The notes under the pieces are model-generated. The model saw only the letters and a list, made by a program, of their open reading frames with translations, was not told the origin of the DNA and did not search any database. The position numbers and the translations under genes were made by a program. This document shows, one piece after another, positions 36,538 to 45,344 of a stretch of DNA of 64,000 nt (position 1 is the stretch's first letter; each line of letters starts with the position of its first letter). This DNA is from Cellvibrionaceae bacterium (GTDB taxonomy: Bacteria > Pseudomonadota > Gammaproteobacteria > Pseudomonadales > Cellvibrionaceae). The DNA lies in the NCBI GenBank assembly GCA_024707385.1, contig JANPZW010000015.1:248001-312000 (forward strand), read 5' to 3'.

Positions 36538-38148
36538 TTGGACAGTAAACGTTATGCGACCGTCAGCGAATTGTTACTGGACGCTTTCTCGCAACACGCG
36601 CACCTGCCGGCCTTTACCTGCTTTGGTCATACGGTGACCTATGCGGAAATCGACGCGCTCAGCGAGCGCTTCGCCAGTTATTTGCAACACCACTCCGGCT
36701 TGAAACCTGGCGACCGTATAGCGATTCAATTGCCGAATATCCTGCAATATCCCGTGGTGCTTTACGGCGCGATACGCGCGGGCCTTGTAGTAGTGAATAC
36801 CAATCCGCTCTATACCCCGCGGGAATTGCTGCACCAATTAAAGGACAGCGGTGCGAAGATGCTGGTGGTGCTGGCCAATGTGGCGGACCGGGCTGCGGAA
36901 ATCCTGCCGCAGACCCAGGTGGAGAAAGTGATCCTGACGGAAATTGGTGATTTGTTGCCGACGCCGAAGCGCCAGTTGATTAATTTCGCCGTTAAATATG
37001 TGAAAAAAATGGTGCCGGAATTTTCCCTCCCCGACGCACTGTCGATGCGTGACACCCTCAAGCTAGGGGCCGGCCAGCCATTTACGCCAGTTCCGGTGAC
37101 AGGCGATGACCTGCTGGTGCTGCAATACACTGGCGGCACTACCGGCTTGGCCAAAGGCGCCATGCTCAGCCACGCCAATCTGTGCGCAAACGTGCGACAG
37201 ATCCTCAATCACATGACCAAGCTGTTCAAAACCGAATCCCAGGTGGTGGCGGTTGCGTTGCCGCTGTATCACGTTTTTGCATTCAATATTCACGGCCTGT
37301 GCGCTGTCTCTCGCGGTGCTCACAATATCTTGATTCCCAACCCGCGCGACCTGCCGGCGTTCGTAAAAGCGATCAAGCCATACAAGATCTCGCTCTACGT
37401 TGCAGTGAACACTCTGTTTAACGCTTTGTTGCGCCATGAGGAATTCCGCAAACTGGATTTTTCCGAATTGAAAACCTCCGCTGGGGGTGGCATGGCGGTG
37501 ACGGCGGATGTGGCCCGTCAGTGGTTGGAACTCACCGGTTGCGCCATTTGCGAAGGTTACGGCCTGACGGAAACCTCACCCGTTGTTGTGACCAATCCGG
37601 ATAACGCGATTCAGGTCGGCACCATAGGTACGCCAGTAATCGACACGGAAGCAAAAGTTGTCAACGAGCAGGGCGAAGCCCTGCCGGATGGCGAACCCGG
37701 CGAACTCTGGGTTCGCGGTCCACAAGTGATGTCCGGTTATTGGCAAAAGCCTGAGGCCACCGCCGAAGTGTTGACCTCCGATGGCTGGTTTAAAACCGGC
37801 GATATCGCCATTCGCCGCGCCGATGGTTATTACAAAATTGTCGACCGCAAGAAAGACATGATTCTGGTATCCGGTTTTAATGTCTATCCGAATGAAATTG
37901 AGGATGTGGTGACTCAGCATCCGGACATTATTGAAGCGGCTGTTATAGGCGTGCCGAGTCAGGAGACGGGTGAAGCGGTGAAACTGTTTGTGGTGACGGG
38001 CGCAAAGCAGGTGTCTCAGGAAGAGATAATCGCGTTCTGCCGCCAACGTCTCACCGCTTATAAAATTCCGCGGATTATTGAATACCGCGACAGTCTGCCG
38101 AAATCCAATGTCGGTAAAATTCTGCGGCGCGAGCTGCGCGACAGTTAG
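36538..38148 (+). CDS. fadD: long-chain fatty acid-CoA ligase, FadD-like
   Basis: Activates fatty acids to acyl-CoA through an acyl-adenylate. The 536-residue ANL enzyme has the P-loop YTGGTTGLAKGAMLSH, the adenine motif YGLTETSPVV, the hinge DGWFKTGDIAIRRADGYYKIVDRKKDMI and a C-terminal catalytic lysine in SNVGKILRREL. The TTG start is supported by AAGGAG six bases upstream. It is slightly shorter than E. coli FadD at the N-terminus. Other medium- or long-chain ligases cannot be excluded. Confidence 0.87.
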   Translation: MDSKRYATVSELLLDAFSQHAHLPAFTCFGHTVTYAEIDALSERFASYLQHHSGLKPGDRIAIQLPNILQYPVVLYGAIRAGLVVVNTNPLYTPRELLHQLKDSGAKMLVVLANVADRAAEILPQTQVEKVILTEIGDLLPTPKRQLINFAVKYVKKMVPEFSLPDALSMRDTLKLGAGQPFTPVPVTGDDLLVLQYTGGTTGLAKGAMLSHANLCANVRQILNHMTKLFKTESQVVAVALPLYHVFAFNIHGLCAVSRGAHNILIPNPRDLPAFVKAIKPYKISLYVAVNTLFNALLRHEEFRKLDFSELKTSAGGGMAVTADVARQWLELTGCAICEGYGLTETSPVVVTNPDNAIQVGTIGTPVIDTEAKVVNEQGEALPDGEPGELWVRGPQVMSGYWQKPEATAEVLTSDGWFKTGDIAIRRADGYYKIVDRKKDMILVSGFNVYPNEIEDVVTQHPDIIEAAVIGVPSQETGEAVKLFVVTGAKQVSQEEIIAFCRQRLTAYKIPRIIEYRDSLPKSNVGKILRRELRDS

Positions 38149-38187
38149 ACAGCTTCATAAAAATCACAACAAGACAGGAGATAACTG

Positions 38188-39102
38188 GTGGAAATTTCCG
38201 CGATCATTTTCTTGGCGCTTGCCATTGCGATCGTAATTCTCGGCGCGAAGAGCGTACCGCAGGGACAGCAGTGGACGGTAGAGCGTTTTGGTCGTTATAC
38301 CCGGACTTTGCATCCGGGCTTCAATGTGATCATCCCCCTCCTGGATATCATTGGTCACAAGCAAATCGTTATGGAACAGGTTCTCGATGTGGATCCGCAG
38401 GAAGTTATCAGCGCTGATAACGCCATGGTGACCACGGATGCGGTGTGTTTTTTTCAAGTAATCGATCCAGTAAAAGCTTCCTACGAAGTCAATAACCTGA
38501 ATTTCGCGATGAAGAATCTGGTCATGACCAATATCCGCGCGGTATTGGGTTCCATGGAGCTGGATGCCATGCTCTCCAATCGCGACATGATCAATACGGC
38601 GCTGCTCACCAAGGTCGATGAGGCGACAAATCCCTGGGGCATAAAAGTGACCCGTATCGAAATCAAGGACATACGCCCGCCGACGGACCTAGTGGAGTCC
38701 ATGGCCAATCAGATGAAAGCCGAGCGAGAAAAACGGGCGCTGATTTTGCGCGCAGAAGGGGAGCGCGAAGCCGCGATCAAAGTCGCCGAGGGCGAAAAGC
38801 GCGCGCAGATTCTGAAGGCGGAAGGCGAGCGCGAGGCGGCATTTCTGGAGGCGGAGGCGCGCGAGCGCGAAGCTCAGGCGGAAGCGCGAGCGACTCAATA
38901 TGTGAGCCGGGCGATCGCCGACGGCAACAGTCAGGCGATCAATTATTTTGTCGCGCAGAAATATGTGGATGCGTTGGGCAAACTCGCCTCGGCAGATAAC
39001 AGCAAGGTAATCCTCATGCCGCTGGAAGCCAGCCAGATTATCGGCTCCCTCTCAGGTGTGCAGGAGCTTATCAAATCAGCGCAGCACGATAAAAAAGGTT
39101 GA
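38188..39102 (+). CDS. SPFH/band 7 membrane protein, QmcA-like
   Basis: A 304-residue stomatin/prohibitin-type protein. One N-terminal membrane anchor (AIIFLALAIAIVILGAKSV) is followed by the band 7 domain (VERFGRYTRTLHPGFNVIIPLLD, VDPQEVISADNAMVTTDAV, MELDAMLSNRDMIN, WGIKVTRIEIKDI). A charged coiled coil of repeated EGEREAA units (about 175-235) and a conserved tail complete it. These form large membrane assemblies involved in quality control. The GTG start has AGGAGA upstream. The NfeD partner follows after two bases. Confidence 0.93.
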   Translation: MEISAIIFLALAIAIVILGAKSVPQGQQWTVERFGRYTRTLHPGFNVIIPLLDIIGHKQIVMEQVLDVDPQEVISADNAMVTTDAVCFFQVIDPVKASYEVNNLNFAMKNLVMTNIRAVLGSMELDAMLSNRDMINTALLTKVDEATNPWGIKVTRIEIKDIRPPTDLVESMANQMKAEREKRALILRAEGEREAAIKVAEGEKRAQILKAEGEREAAFLEAEAREREAQAEARATQYVSRAIADGNSQAINYFVAQKYVDALGKLASADNSKVILMPLEASQIIGSLSGVQELIKSAQHDKKG

Positions 39103-39104
39103 AC

Positions 39105-39542
39105 ATGTTTGATTCACTGACGGGCTGGCACTGGCTGGCACTGGGCCTGGGGCTTCTGCTGCTGGAAGCGCTCGGCGTCAATGGCATTCTCATCGGGTCC
39201 GCGTGTGCTGCCGTAGTGCTGGCTCTGCTGCTGGCGCTGGTGGACATACCCTGGCAGTGGCAAGTGGTGCTGTTCGGCATTTTGGCTGTGATCGGCACCG
39301 GAATCTTCTGGCGTTTTTTTCGCGTAAAACCGGTGGGCAACGCCACCGAAAAACTGAATAACCGCCGCGCCCAGCTCATCGGTATGCGGGCTTCGTTGCT
39401 TTATCCCGTCCAGGGTGGACGTGGCAAAGTCCAGATTCAGGACGCCCTCTGGACGGTGAGTTGCGAAGAGGATCTCCCCCAGGGGACCCTGGTGGAAGTG
39501 GTGGGCTACGACGATAGTACCCTGCGTGTAAAAAAGATCTGA
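39105..39542 (+). CDS. NfeD-family membrane protein
   Basis: A 145-residue short NfeD protein. N-terminal hydrophobic segments (HWLALGLGLLLLEALGVNGILIGSA, VVLALLLALVDIPW, VVLFGILAVIGTGIFW) precede a C-terminal OB-fold domain (GMRASLLYPVQGGRGKVQIQDALWTVSCEEDLPQGTLVEVVGYDDSTL). NfeD proteins pair with SPFH proteins, as the adjacent gene does here. ATG 39105 is used; the frame also offers a TTG two codons earlier. Confidence 0.92.
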   Translation: MFDSLTGWHWLALGLGLLLLEALGVNGILIGSACAAVVLALLLALVDIPWQWQVVLFGILAVIGTGIFWRFFRVKPVGNATEKLNNRRAQLIGMRASLLYPVQGGRGKVQIQDALWTVSCEEDLPQGTLVEVVGYDDSTLRVKKI

Positions 39543-39582
39543 TTGGCGGATTTATACGCCACCTCCCATACTTTGTTTACAA

Positions 39583-39638
39583 GTACATGTTTTCAGACGC
39601 ATGTTCATCGGTACATGTTCGTAGGTACATGTTCATAG
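39583..39638. repeat. four-copy 14-bp tandem repeat upstream of the patatin gene
   Basis: ATGTT recurs exactly every 14 bases (ATG at 39587, 39601, 39615, 39629). Consensus GTACATGTTCATAG; units three and four share GTACATGTTC. The core ACATGT is palindromic. The array ends 24 bases before the patatin ATG, so it lies in the promoter or leader. Confidence 0.88.
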
Positions 39639-39662
39639 CTATATCAACAGGACCTTCCAATA

Positions 39663-40805
39663 ATGCCCACTAACGCATTGGTGCTCTCCGGTGGCGGAGC
39701 GCGCGCCTCTTATCAGGCGGGTGTTTTACAAGCGCTGGCGGACATAATGCCGGATCTGCACAATCCGTTTCCCATCATCTGCGGCACTTCCGCCGGTGCG
39801 ATCAACGCTGTGGCTATGGCTGCCCACAAAGGGGGATTTCATCAGGCGGCGTTCGATTTGTCGCAGACCTGGCGGCGCCTGGAAGTCGAGAAGGTGTTCA
39901 AGGCGGGCTGGATGGATCTTACCTGTGGTTTGGCGAAAGTAGGGGCCTCGATTTTCAACGACGGTGTCGGTCGCAACCAGCCTTTAGCGCTGCTCGACAA
40001 CAGCCCATTGCGGGAATTGCTCTCCCAAGTTATCCCATTCAGCAATATCCACCAGCGTATTGAAGCGGGTGAGCTACGTGCGGTCAGTGTTACCGCCATG
40101 AGCTACAGCTCGGGTGAGTCGGTGGCATTTTTCCAAGGTGCGCCGGACTTACAACCCTGGCGCCGAGCGCGCCGTATTGGCCGGCCCTCTGTGCTGACTG
40201 CGGAGCATCTGCTTGCTTCGTCGGCGATTCCCACCATCTTCCCTGCGGTATATCTCGACCGCGAATACTTTGGCGATGGCGCCATGCGTCAGGTGGCGCC
40301 GATCAGTCCGGCGCTGCATCTGGGGGCCGACCGTTTGTTTGTTATAGGTGTCAGCGCCAACCGCAGTCCGACTCATTGGGGTAAAACCAAGGTGTTGCCG
40401 CGTCATTCGCCGTCCATGGCGCAAATCATCGGCCAGATGTTTAACAGCGCTTTCATTGATGCCCTCGAAGGTGATCTTGAACATGTAGAGCGGGTCAATG
40501 CGCTTTTGAAACTCATCGATAAAGACCGCTGCCAGCAAACAGGCCATCTGCGCGCGGTGGACACTTTGGTGATCTCGCCATCCAAACCGCTGGATAAAAT
40601 TGCCGGCCGCCGGGTACGGGATCTACCCCCGGCGCTGCGCTTTTTCCTGCGTCGCACTGGCGCCACGGCGAGTGGTGGTGGCTCTGCTGTAGCGAGTTAT
40701 CTGTTGTTTTCCCTCGGCTATTGCAATGAATTAATGGAGCTGGGATATCAGGACGCCATGTGGGAGCGCGACACGATCGAACGATTTTTCCGCGAGCCCT
40801 GTTAG
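39663..40805 (+). CDS. patatin-like phospholipase
   Basis: A 380-residue acyl hydrolase with a Ser-Asp dyad. The oxyanion loop is SGGGARASYQAGV (residues 9-21), the nucleophile elbow GTSAGAINAVA, and the Asp motif FGDGAMRQ. There is no signal peptide, so it is probably cytoplasmic or handled by another route. Family members cleave acyl esters of phospholipids. AGGA precedes the start, and an unusual 14-bp repeat array precedes that. Confidence 0.9.
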   Translation: MPTNALVLSGGGARASYQAGVLQALADIMPDLHNPFPIICGTSAGAINAVAMAAHKGGFHQAAFDLSQTWRRLEVEKVFKAGWMDLTCGLAKVGASIFNDGVGRNQPLALLDNSPLRELLSQVIPFSNIHQRIEAGELRAVSVTAMSYSSGESVAFFQGAPDLQPWRRARRIGRPSVLTAEHLLASSAIPTIFPAVYLDREYFGDGAMRQVAPISPALHLGADRLFVIGVSANRSPTHWGKTKVLPRHSPSMAQIIGQMFNSAFIDALEGDLEHVERVNALLKLIDKDRCQQTGHLRAVDTLVISPSKPLDKIAGRRVRDLPPALRFFLRRTGATASGGGSAVASYLLFSLGYCNELMELGYQDAMWERDTIERFFREPC

Positions 40806-40951
40806 CAACCCCCATCGCCTGACTATGCCTTTCTTTTGCCGCAGTTACACTGCGACGCTTTTCTCCATGCTTTTTAAAAATAATTCCAAGTAAAATGACC
40901 GTCGCAGCGGTGACGCGTAATTGAATTAACAACGATATCTTGGGGGTAGGC

Positions 40952-42206
40952 GTGAAATTCATAAAAGTAGCTTTGGTAATCCTGATTGTGGCTCTGGGTG
41001 CATTTATTGGCGGGGGATACTTGCTGCCCAAAAATGCCGAAGTTGAACGTTCGACTTTGATCGAAAGTGACGCGGCTACGATTTTTGAATATGTGAATAA
41101 TCTGGAGAAATTCCACAGTTGGTCGCCCTGGGCGGATATGGATCCGAACATGAAGCTGGAATTTTCCGGCCCCGAAAGCGGCGTCGATGCAACCATGAGC
41201 TGGGCGAGTGAAGTCCCGCAAGTTGGCAATGGCGTGCAGAAGATCGTGATATCCGAGCTCGATAAGCGTGTCGTGACCAGCCTGGAATTTGGCGGTCAGG
41301 CCGGTAGTGAAGCAGAATGGGTGCTGGTGCCAGAGGGGCGGGAAACAAAAGTGGTTTGGCGCTTTCGCACGGATTTTGGCAACAATCCAGTGGCGCGCTA
41401 TTTCGGCCTGGTGCTGGATGACATGATGGGCGATCACTACAGCAAGGGTCTGGAGAAACTCGAACATCTAGTGGAAAACCTGCCCAAAATAGTTAGTGAG
41501 GAAATCCACTACAACGTCGGCGAAACCCACCTGAATGGTTATCTCGCCTATCCGCGCAACGCGACCAAGGCACCCGGTGTGTTGGTGGTGCATGAGTGGT
41601 GGGGTCACAACGCTTATGTGCGCAAGCGTGCCGATATGTTGGCTGAGCTTGGTTATGTCGCCTTCGCGCTCGACATGTATGGCGACGGCAAAGTCACTGG
41701 TCATCCCAAAGAGGCCAATGCGTTCATGATGGAAGTGGTGAACAACGCCGAAGCGGCGCGCGCGTTTTGAGAAAGCGCTCGATCTGCTGAAGAGCAGCCC
41801 CGCGGTGGACCCAGAAAAAATCGCAGCTATCGGTTATTGCTTCGGTGGTGCGGTGGTGCTCAGTATGGCGCGCTCTGGAGTTGATCTCGACGGTGTGGTG
41901 AGTTTTCACGGCGCGCTGGAAGGTTTGGCACCGATCAACCAGGATGGGGTGAAAGCCCGCTTTATGGTGTTCAACGGTGCGGCTGATCCATTTGTTAGTG
42001 AGGAGGCAAAACAAACATTCAAAACGGAAATGGATGGCGCAGGGCTGACGTATGAGTTCATCGACTATCCCGGTGCGATGCACACGTTCACCAATCCTGA
42101 AGCAGATGAAAAAGCCGCTACCTACGGACTTCCCCTCAAATACGATGCGGCAGCCGATCAGGATTCCTGGCAAAAAACCCAGGAATTTTTCCGCGAAATT
42201 TTCTGA
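40952..42206 (+). CDS. SRPBCC domain fused to dienelactone hydrolase, frameshifted
   Basis: Residues 1-180 are a membrane-anchored or secreted SRPBCC/polyketide-cyclase-like domain: hydrophobic VALVILIVALGAFIGGGYLL, then ERSTLIESDAATIFEYVNNLEKFHSWSPWADMD. From residue ~181 a dienelactone-hydrolase domain follows in frame: APGVLVVHEWWGHNAYVRKRADMLAELGY, nucleophile IGYCFGG (Cys), Asp in AADPF and His in GAMHTF. A break at the T4 run 41765-41768 is repaired by dropping one T (AFEKALDLL). Start is GTG 40952 with GGGGGT upstream. Because indels are frequent here, the fusion itself should be verified. Repaired length is about 417 residues. Confidence 0.8.
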
Positions 42207-42248
42207 TGCTTTGTTGCGCTAGCTAAAGCGACTTTTTAATTAACGACC

Positions 42249-42276
42249 AAAAAAAAGCCCCCAAATTGGGGGCTTT
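42249..42276 (-). terminator. rho-independent terminator of acnB
   Basis: Stem AGCCCCC / GGGGGCT with an AAATT loop. On the minus strand it is followed by eight T. It also lies 3' to the fusion hydrolase on the plus strand, where only three T follow, so its main direction is minus. Confidence 0.85.
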
Positions 42277-42296
42277 GTCCGTGAGGGGCCGGCGAC

Positions 42297-44912
42297 CTAG
42301 ATGCGGACTTCTTCGATCTGGGTGGCGGCGATGCGTTTGCCGTCTTCCGCACCTTTCACAAACTGCGCGATTTGATCGAAGTTCATGTAGCGGAAAATTT
42401 CGCTGCTCATGGAGTCGATTTCCTGCGCGTAGGTCAGGTATTCCTCGGGCGAGGGCAGGCGGCCGAGAATTCCACCGATGGCGGCCAGCTCAGCGGACGT
42501 CAGATACACATTGGCGCCGTTGCCGAGACGGTTGGGGAAGTTGCGGGTGGAAGTGGACAACACGGTGGTGTTGTCGGCCACACGCGCCTGGTTGCCCATA
42601 CACAATGAACAGCCGGGCATTTCCGTGCGCACGCCATTGCGGCCGTAGATGTTGTAGTAGCCTTCTTCCATCAGTGTGTGCTGATCCATTTTGGTCGGCG
42701 GCGACATCCAGAAACGGGTTTTTTAATCCTTCTTTGTTTTTCTCCAATAATTTGCCCGCGGCGCGCAGTGACCGATATTGGTCATACAGGAGCCGATAAA
42801 CACTTCGTCCACTTTATCACCGGCAACTTCGCTCAACAGGCGTGCGTCATCCGGATCGTTTGGAGCACAAACGATGGGCTCTTTGATTTGATTCATATCG
42901 ATTTCGAGTACGGAGGTGTACTCGGCATCGGCATCCGCTTCCAGCAATTCCGGGTTGGCGAGCCAGGCTTCCATTTTGCGCGCGCGGCGCTCCAGGGTGC
43001 GCTTGTCGCCGTAGCCTTCGCTGATCATCCAACGCAGCAGGGTGATGTTGGAGGTCAGATACTCGGCGATGGTTTCTTTGGACAGCTTGATGGTGCAGCC
43101 GGCCGCAGAACGCTCTGCTGAGGCGTCGGACAGTTCGAATGCCTGCTCAACCGTGAGATTTTCCAGTCCTTCAATTTCCAGAATGCGACCGGAGAAAACG
43201 TTCTTCTTGCCCTTTTTCTCGACGGTCAACAGGCCTTCTTTGATGGCGTAATAGGGGATGGCATGCACCAGATCACGCAGAGTGATGCCCGGCTGCATTT
43301 GGCCCTTGAAGCGCACCAGCACGGATTCCGGCATATCCAGCGGCATCACGCCTGTAGCGGCGGCGAATGCAACCAAGCCTGAACCTGCAGGGAAGGAAAT
43401 GCCAATCGGGAAGCGCGTGTGGCTATCACCGCCCGTGCCAACGGTGTCCGGCAGCAACATGCGGTTCAACCAGCTGTGAATGATGCCGTCGCCGGGGCGC
43501 AGAGCAACGCCGCCGCGGGTCATGATGAAATCCGGCAGGGTGTGCTGAGTTTCGATATCGACCGGCTTCGGATAAGCCGCGGTGTGACAAAAGGACTGCA
43601 TCACCAGGTCCGTGGAGAAACCCAGGCAAGCGAGATCCTTCAGCTCATCGCGGGTCATGGGGCCAGTGGTGTCCTGGGAACCGACAGTGGTCATGCGCGG
43701 CTCGCAGTAGGTGCCGGGGCGGATGCCATCTACGCCGCAGGCGCGACCAACCATTTTCTGCGCCAGGGTAAAACCCTTGCCGGTGTCGGAAGGTGCCGCC
43801 GGGGTGCGGAACAGGGTGGACGGTGGCAAGCCGAGGCTCTCGCGAGCTTTGCTGGTGAGGCCGCGGCCGACGATCAGATTGATACGGCCGCCGGCGCGAA
43901 CTTCGTCCAGCAGCACGTCAGACTTGAGCTCGAATTCGCTGATGACGTCGCCTTTCTCGTTGAGAATCTTGCCGTCGAATACGCGGATTTCGATCACATC
44001 GCCCATGCTGATGTTGTCCACCGGTGCTTCAAATACCAGAGCGCCCGCATCTTCCATAGTGTTGTAGAAAATCGGGGCGACTTTGCCACCGATACAGATG
44101 CCGCCGCCGCGCTTGTTGGGCACGCCGGAGATGTCTTCACCGAAGTACCAGAGGACGGAGTTGGTGGCGGATTTGCGCGAGGAGCCTGTACCCACTACGT
44201 CGCCGACGAAAGCTACGGGCAGACCTTTGTTCTGAATTTGTTCAATCTGCTTGAGCGGGCCTTTGTTGCCAGCCTCATCCGGGGTGATGCCGTCCCGCGC
44301 CATTTTATACATCGCCAGAGCGTGCAGCGGGATATCTGGGCGGCTCCAGGCGTCTGGGGCAGGGGAGAGATCGTCGGTATTGGTTTCGCCCGTGACTTTA
44401 AAAACGGCGACTTTTACGCTTTCCGGTACGGCGGATTTTTTGGTGAACCATTCGCCATCGGCCCAGCTTTGCAGGATTGCCTGCGCATGAGAGTTGCCCT
44501 TTTTCGCGCGCTCTTCGACGTCGTGGAATGAGTCGAACATCAACAGAGTGTGTTTGAGTTCTTCGGCGGCCAGAGGCGCCAGTTCCGCGTCATCGAGCAG
44601 CTCAACCAGCGTCTCGATGTTGTAGCCGCCATGCATGTTGCCGAGCAGCGTTATGGCGTGTTTTTTGTCGATCAATGGCGAGCTGGCCGCACCTTTGACC
44701 AGTGCGGTGAGAAAGCCCGCTTTTACGTAAGCCGCTTCATCCACTCCCGGTGGGACGCGATCCGCCAGCAGTTCCACCAGCGTCGCCTCTTCACCTTTGG
44801 GAGGGTTTTTCAACAGCTCCACCAGTTCGGCAACCTGCTCGGGTGAAAGGGGTTTGGGGGGAATGCCTAAGGCAGCACGTTCGGCGACGTGGTTACGGTA
44901 AGCTTCGAGCAC
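42297..44912 (-). CDS. acnB: aconitate hydratase B, two compensating frameshifts
   Basis: TCA-cycle isomerase of citrate and isocitrate with a 4Fe-4S cluster. The AcnB order is seen: N-terminal HEAT-like domain, swivel domain (VGTGSSRKSATNSVLWYFGEDI), then the catalytic domains (DTTGPMTRDELK, GTGGDSHTRFP). Cluster cysteines are in GSCMTNIGH and PGCSLCMGNQ. About 15 codons near 42720-42768 are out of frame. One base is missing near 42767 and one is extra in the T6 run 42719-42724. Correcting both gives RAAGKLLEKNKEGLKTRFWMSPPTKMD. Repaired length is 871 residues. Start is GTG with AGAGGA six bases upstream. Confidence 0.95.
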
Positions 44913-45060
44913 TGGGAAATCCTCTGTTGAATGGGTTTACTCGTCTAAGCAGGATCTCTGCCAAGCGAGGCTATCGATCAGCGTATCGATGGAGTGGACC
45001 TTAGTCCGGTAGGTGCCGGGTCGCGATAGGGCTTGCGTCCCGGCCATTTTTCGGGCGCGG

Positions 45061-45090
45061 ATTTTACACCAAGCGCAACTGCGCTGTTAA
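45061..45090 (-). promoter_or_regulatory. candidate acnB promoter
   Basis: Minus strand TTAACA (45085-45090), 18-base spacer, TAAAAT (45061-45066). It lies about 150 bases upstream of the acnB GTG within the 432-base divergent acnB-gyrA spacer, which holds no other supported gene. Confidence 0.5.
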
Positions 45091-45206
45091 GTGAAGACAG
45101 GTCTGCGTATTCCCTTGGTGCGACGACGGACCTTTTTTGGCACGTCCGCGGAGACCGCGCGGGCTTACGGCCAGAGGCGGCATTTCAGTAGGCTGTCCTG
45201 GGCAAC

Positions 45207-45217
45207 TGTGCTAAGAT
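45207..45217 (+). promoter_or_regulatory. candidate extended -10 promoter of gyrA
   Basis: TGC-TAAGAT (TAAGAT at 45212-45217) followed by a GC-rich CGCCGC discriminator. No convincing -35 is present. It sits ~130 bases upstream of gyrA in the divergent spacer. Confidence 0.4.
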
Positions 45218-45344
45218 CGCCGCTTTTTAACGGCAGCACGGGACCCGGTCCATTAAAGCCATTTTTTGCCTGCGCAAGCGGCGGCTTTCGACCCCGTCTG
45301 TCCCTGTTTTCTGAGCACTCTGACAATAAGGAATGCCTGCACTC

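Noticed and set aside
45091..45344. Small gene in the acnB-gyrA spacer
   Set aside because: The open frame continues out of phase into gyrA, lacks a ribosome-binding site and overlaps the candidate gyrA promoter.
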